Assembly: GCA_900549975.1 (NCBI GenBank)
Contig: URQK01000094.1
Location: 1 to 5,649 of the forward strand
Direction: 5' to 3'
Source: an uncultured Mollicutes bacterium
Lineage (GTDB): Bacteria > Bacillota_I > Bacilli_A > RFN20 > CAG-826
Length of the DNA: 5,649 bases
Positions 5,409 to 5,649 of the stretch are shown piece by piece (the stretch's first letter is position 1; each line of letters starts with the position of its first letter). Made by a program: the position numbers and the translations under genes. Below the pieces are notes generated by a model that saw only the letters and a program-made list of their open reading frames with translations, was not told the DNA's origin and searched no databases.

Positions 5409-5649
5409 TTAATCATTACGATCTTCACCAGTTGGACTTATAATACTATTTCCAATGTTTACTAAGTGATCCGCTACTCTTTCTAAATTTGATATTGTTG
5501 ATATAAATAGAGAGTTTAATTCGATTTTGCAATCACCCATAGATAAACGTGTATAATGTTCAGAAGTATATTTTGTTTTCATTTCATCAACTGTTTCTTC
5601 TATTTGATTCAAAGAATTTAAATTATTGATATCATATGTATCAAATATT
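5409..5649 (-). CDS. PhoU-domain protein, probably Na/Pi cotransporter family (C-terminal part, runs off right edge)
   Basis: The frame is open from the window edge to TAA at 5409-5411, giving 79-80 visible residues that start IFDTYDINNLNSLNQIEE. The TTG at 5610-5612 is internal, not a start. The visible part is helical and matches the end of a PhoU-type bundle: IEETVDEMKTKYTSEHYTRL, then a Gly-Asp-Cys turn, then STISNLERVADHLVNIGNSI with the ExxxD-H pattern (LERVADH) that in PhoU proteins helps bind metal. In Firmicutes this ending occurs in PhoU itself, a regulator of phosphate uptake, and as the cytoplasmic tail of NptA-like sodium/phosphate cotransporters. The SNLERVADHLVNIGNSIISP ending looks more like the cotransporter tail to me, but the membrane part lies outside the window. 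The gene is on the same strand as GH2, 222 bp upstream of it, and probably in a separate transcript. Confidence 0.75.
   Translation of the reverse strand, partial: IFDTYDINNLNSLNQIEETVDEMKTKYTSEHYTRLSMGDCKIELNSLFISTISNLERVADHLVNIGNSIISPTGEDRND

Noticed and set aside
5409..5612. A separate 67-residue PhoU-like small protein starting at TTG 5612
   Set aside because: The frame stays open upstream to the window edge and the added residues look like the same helical domain, so this is the tail of a longer gene.

Overview
This window is low-GC DNA with strong AGGAGG-type ribosome binding sites, sigma-A-like promoters with TATAAT or TAAAAT boxes, and U-tract hairpin terminators. It looks like a low-GC Firmicute or Tenericutes-like Bacilli lineage, perhaps a gut commensal; that placement is inference from gene content and base composition. 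The genetic code looks standard: tryptophan is TGG throughout, and no reading frame needs TGA as a sense codon. The four visible stop codons are TAG or TAA.

Layout from left to right: the N-terminal end of a HAD-superfamily phosphatase or phosphomutase gene runs off the left edge on the minus strand. It is divergent from a complete typA (bipA) gene for a ribosome-associated translational GTPase, and 123 bp with back-to-back promoters separates the two. typA ends in a terminator hairpin that contains its own stop codon, and a second hairpin serves the convergent minus-strand gene. That gene encodes a 365-residue protein with four predicted membrane helices, a very acidic linker and a cytoplasmic C-terminal domain of unknown function. 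Upstream of it, also on the minus strand, are a 172-bp gap rich in short repeats, a 563-residue cytoplasmic glycoside hydrolase family 2 enzyme, a 222-bp gap with an operator-like palindrome, and the C-terminal end of a PhoU-domain protein (probably a Na/Pi cotransporter family member) that runs off the right edge.

The genes do not form one pathway. The three minus-strand genes share orientation, but gaps of 172 and 222 bp and the regulatory signals in them suggest separate transcription units. No RNA genes, CRISPR arrays, insertion sequences or phage genes were seen. No intergenic stretch exceeds 300 bases. I found no convincing new multi-gene system; the least understood item is the membrane protein with the acidic linker, and the most useful regulatory lead is the palindrome in front of the glycosidase gene.
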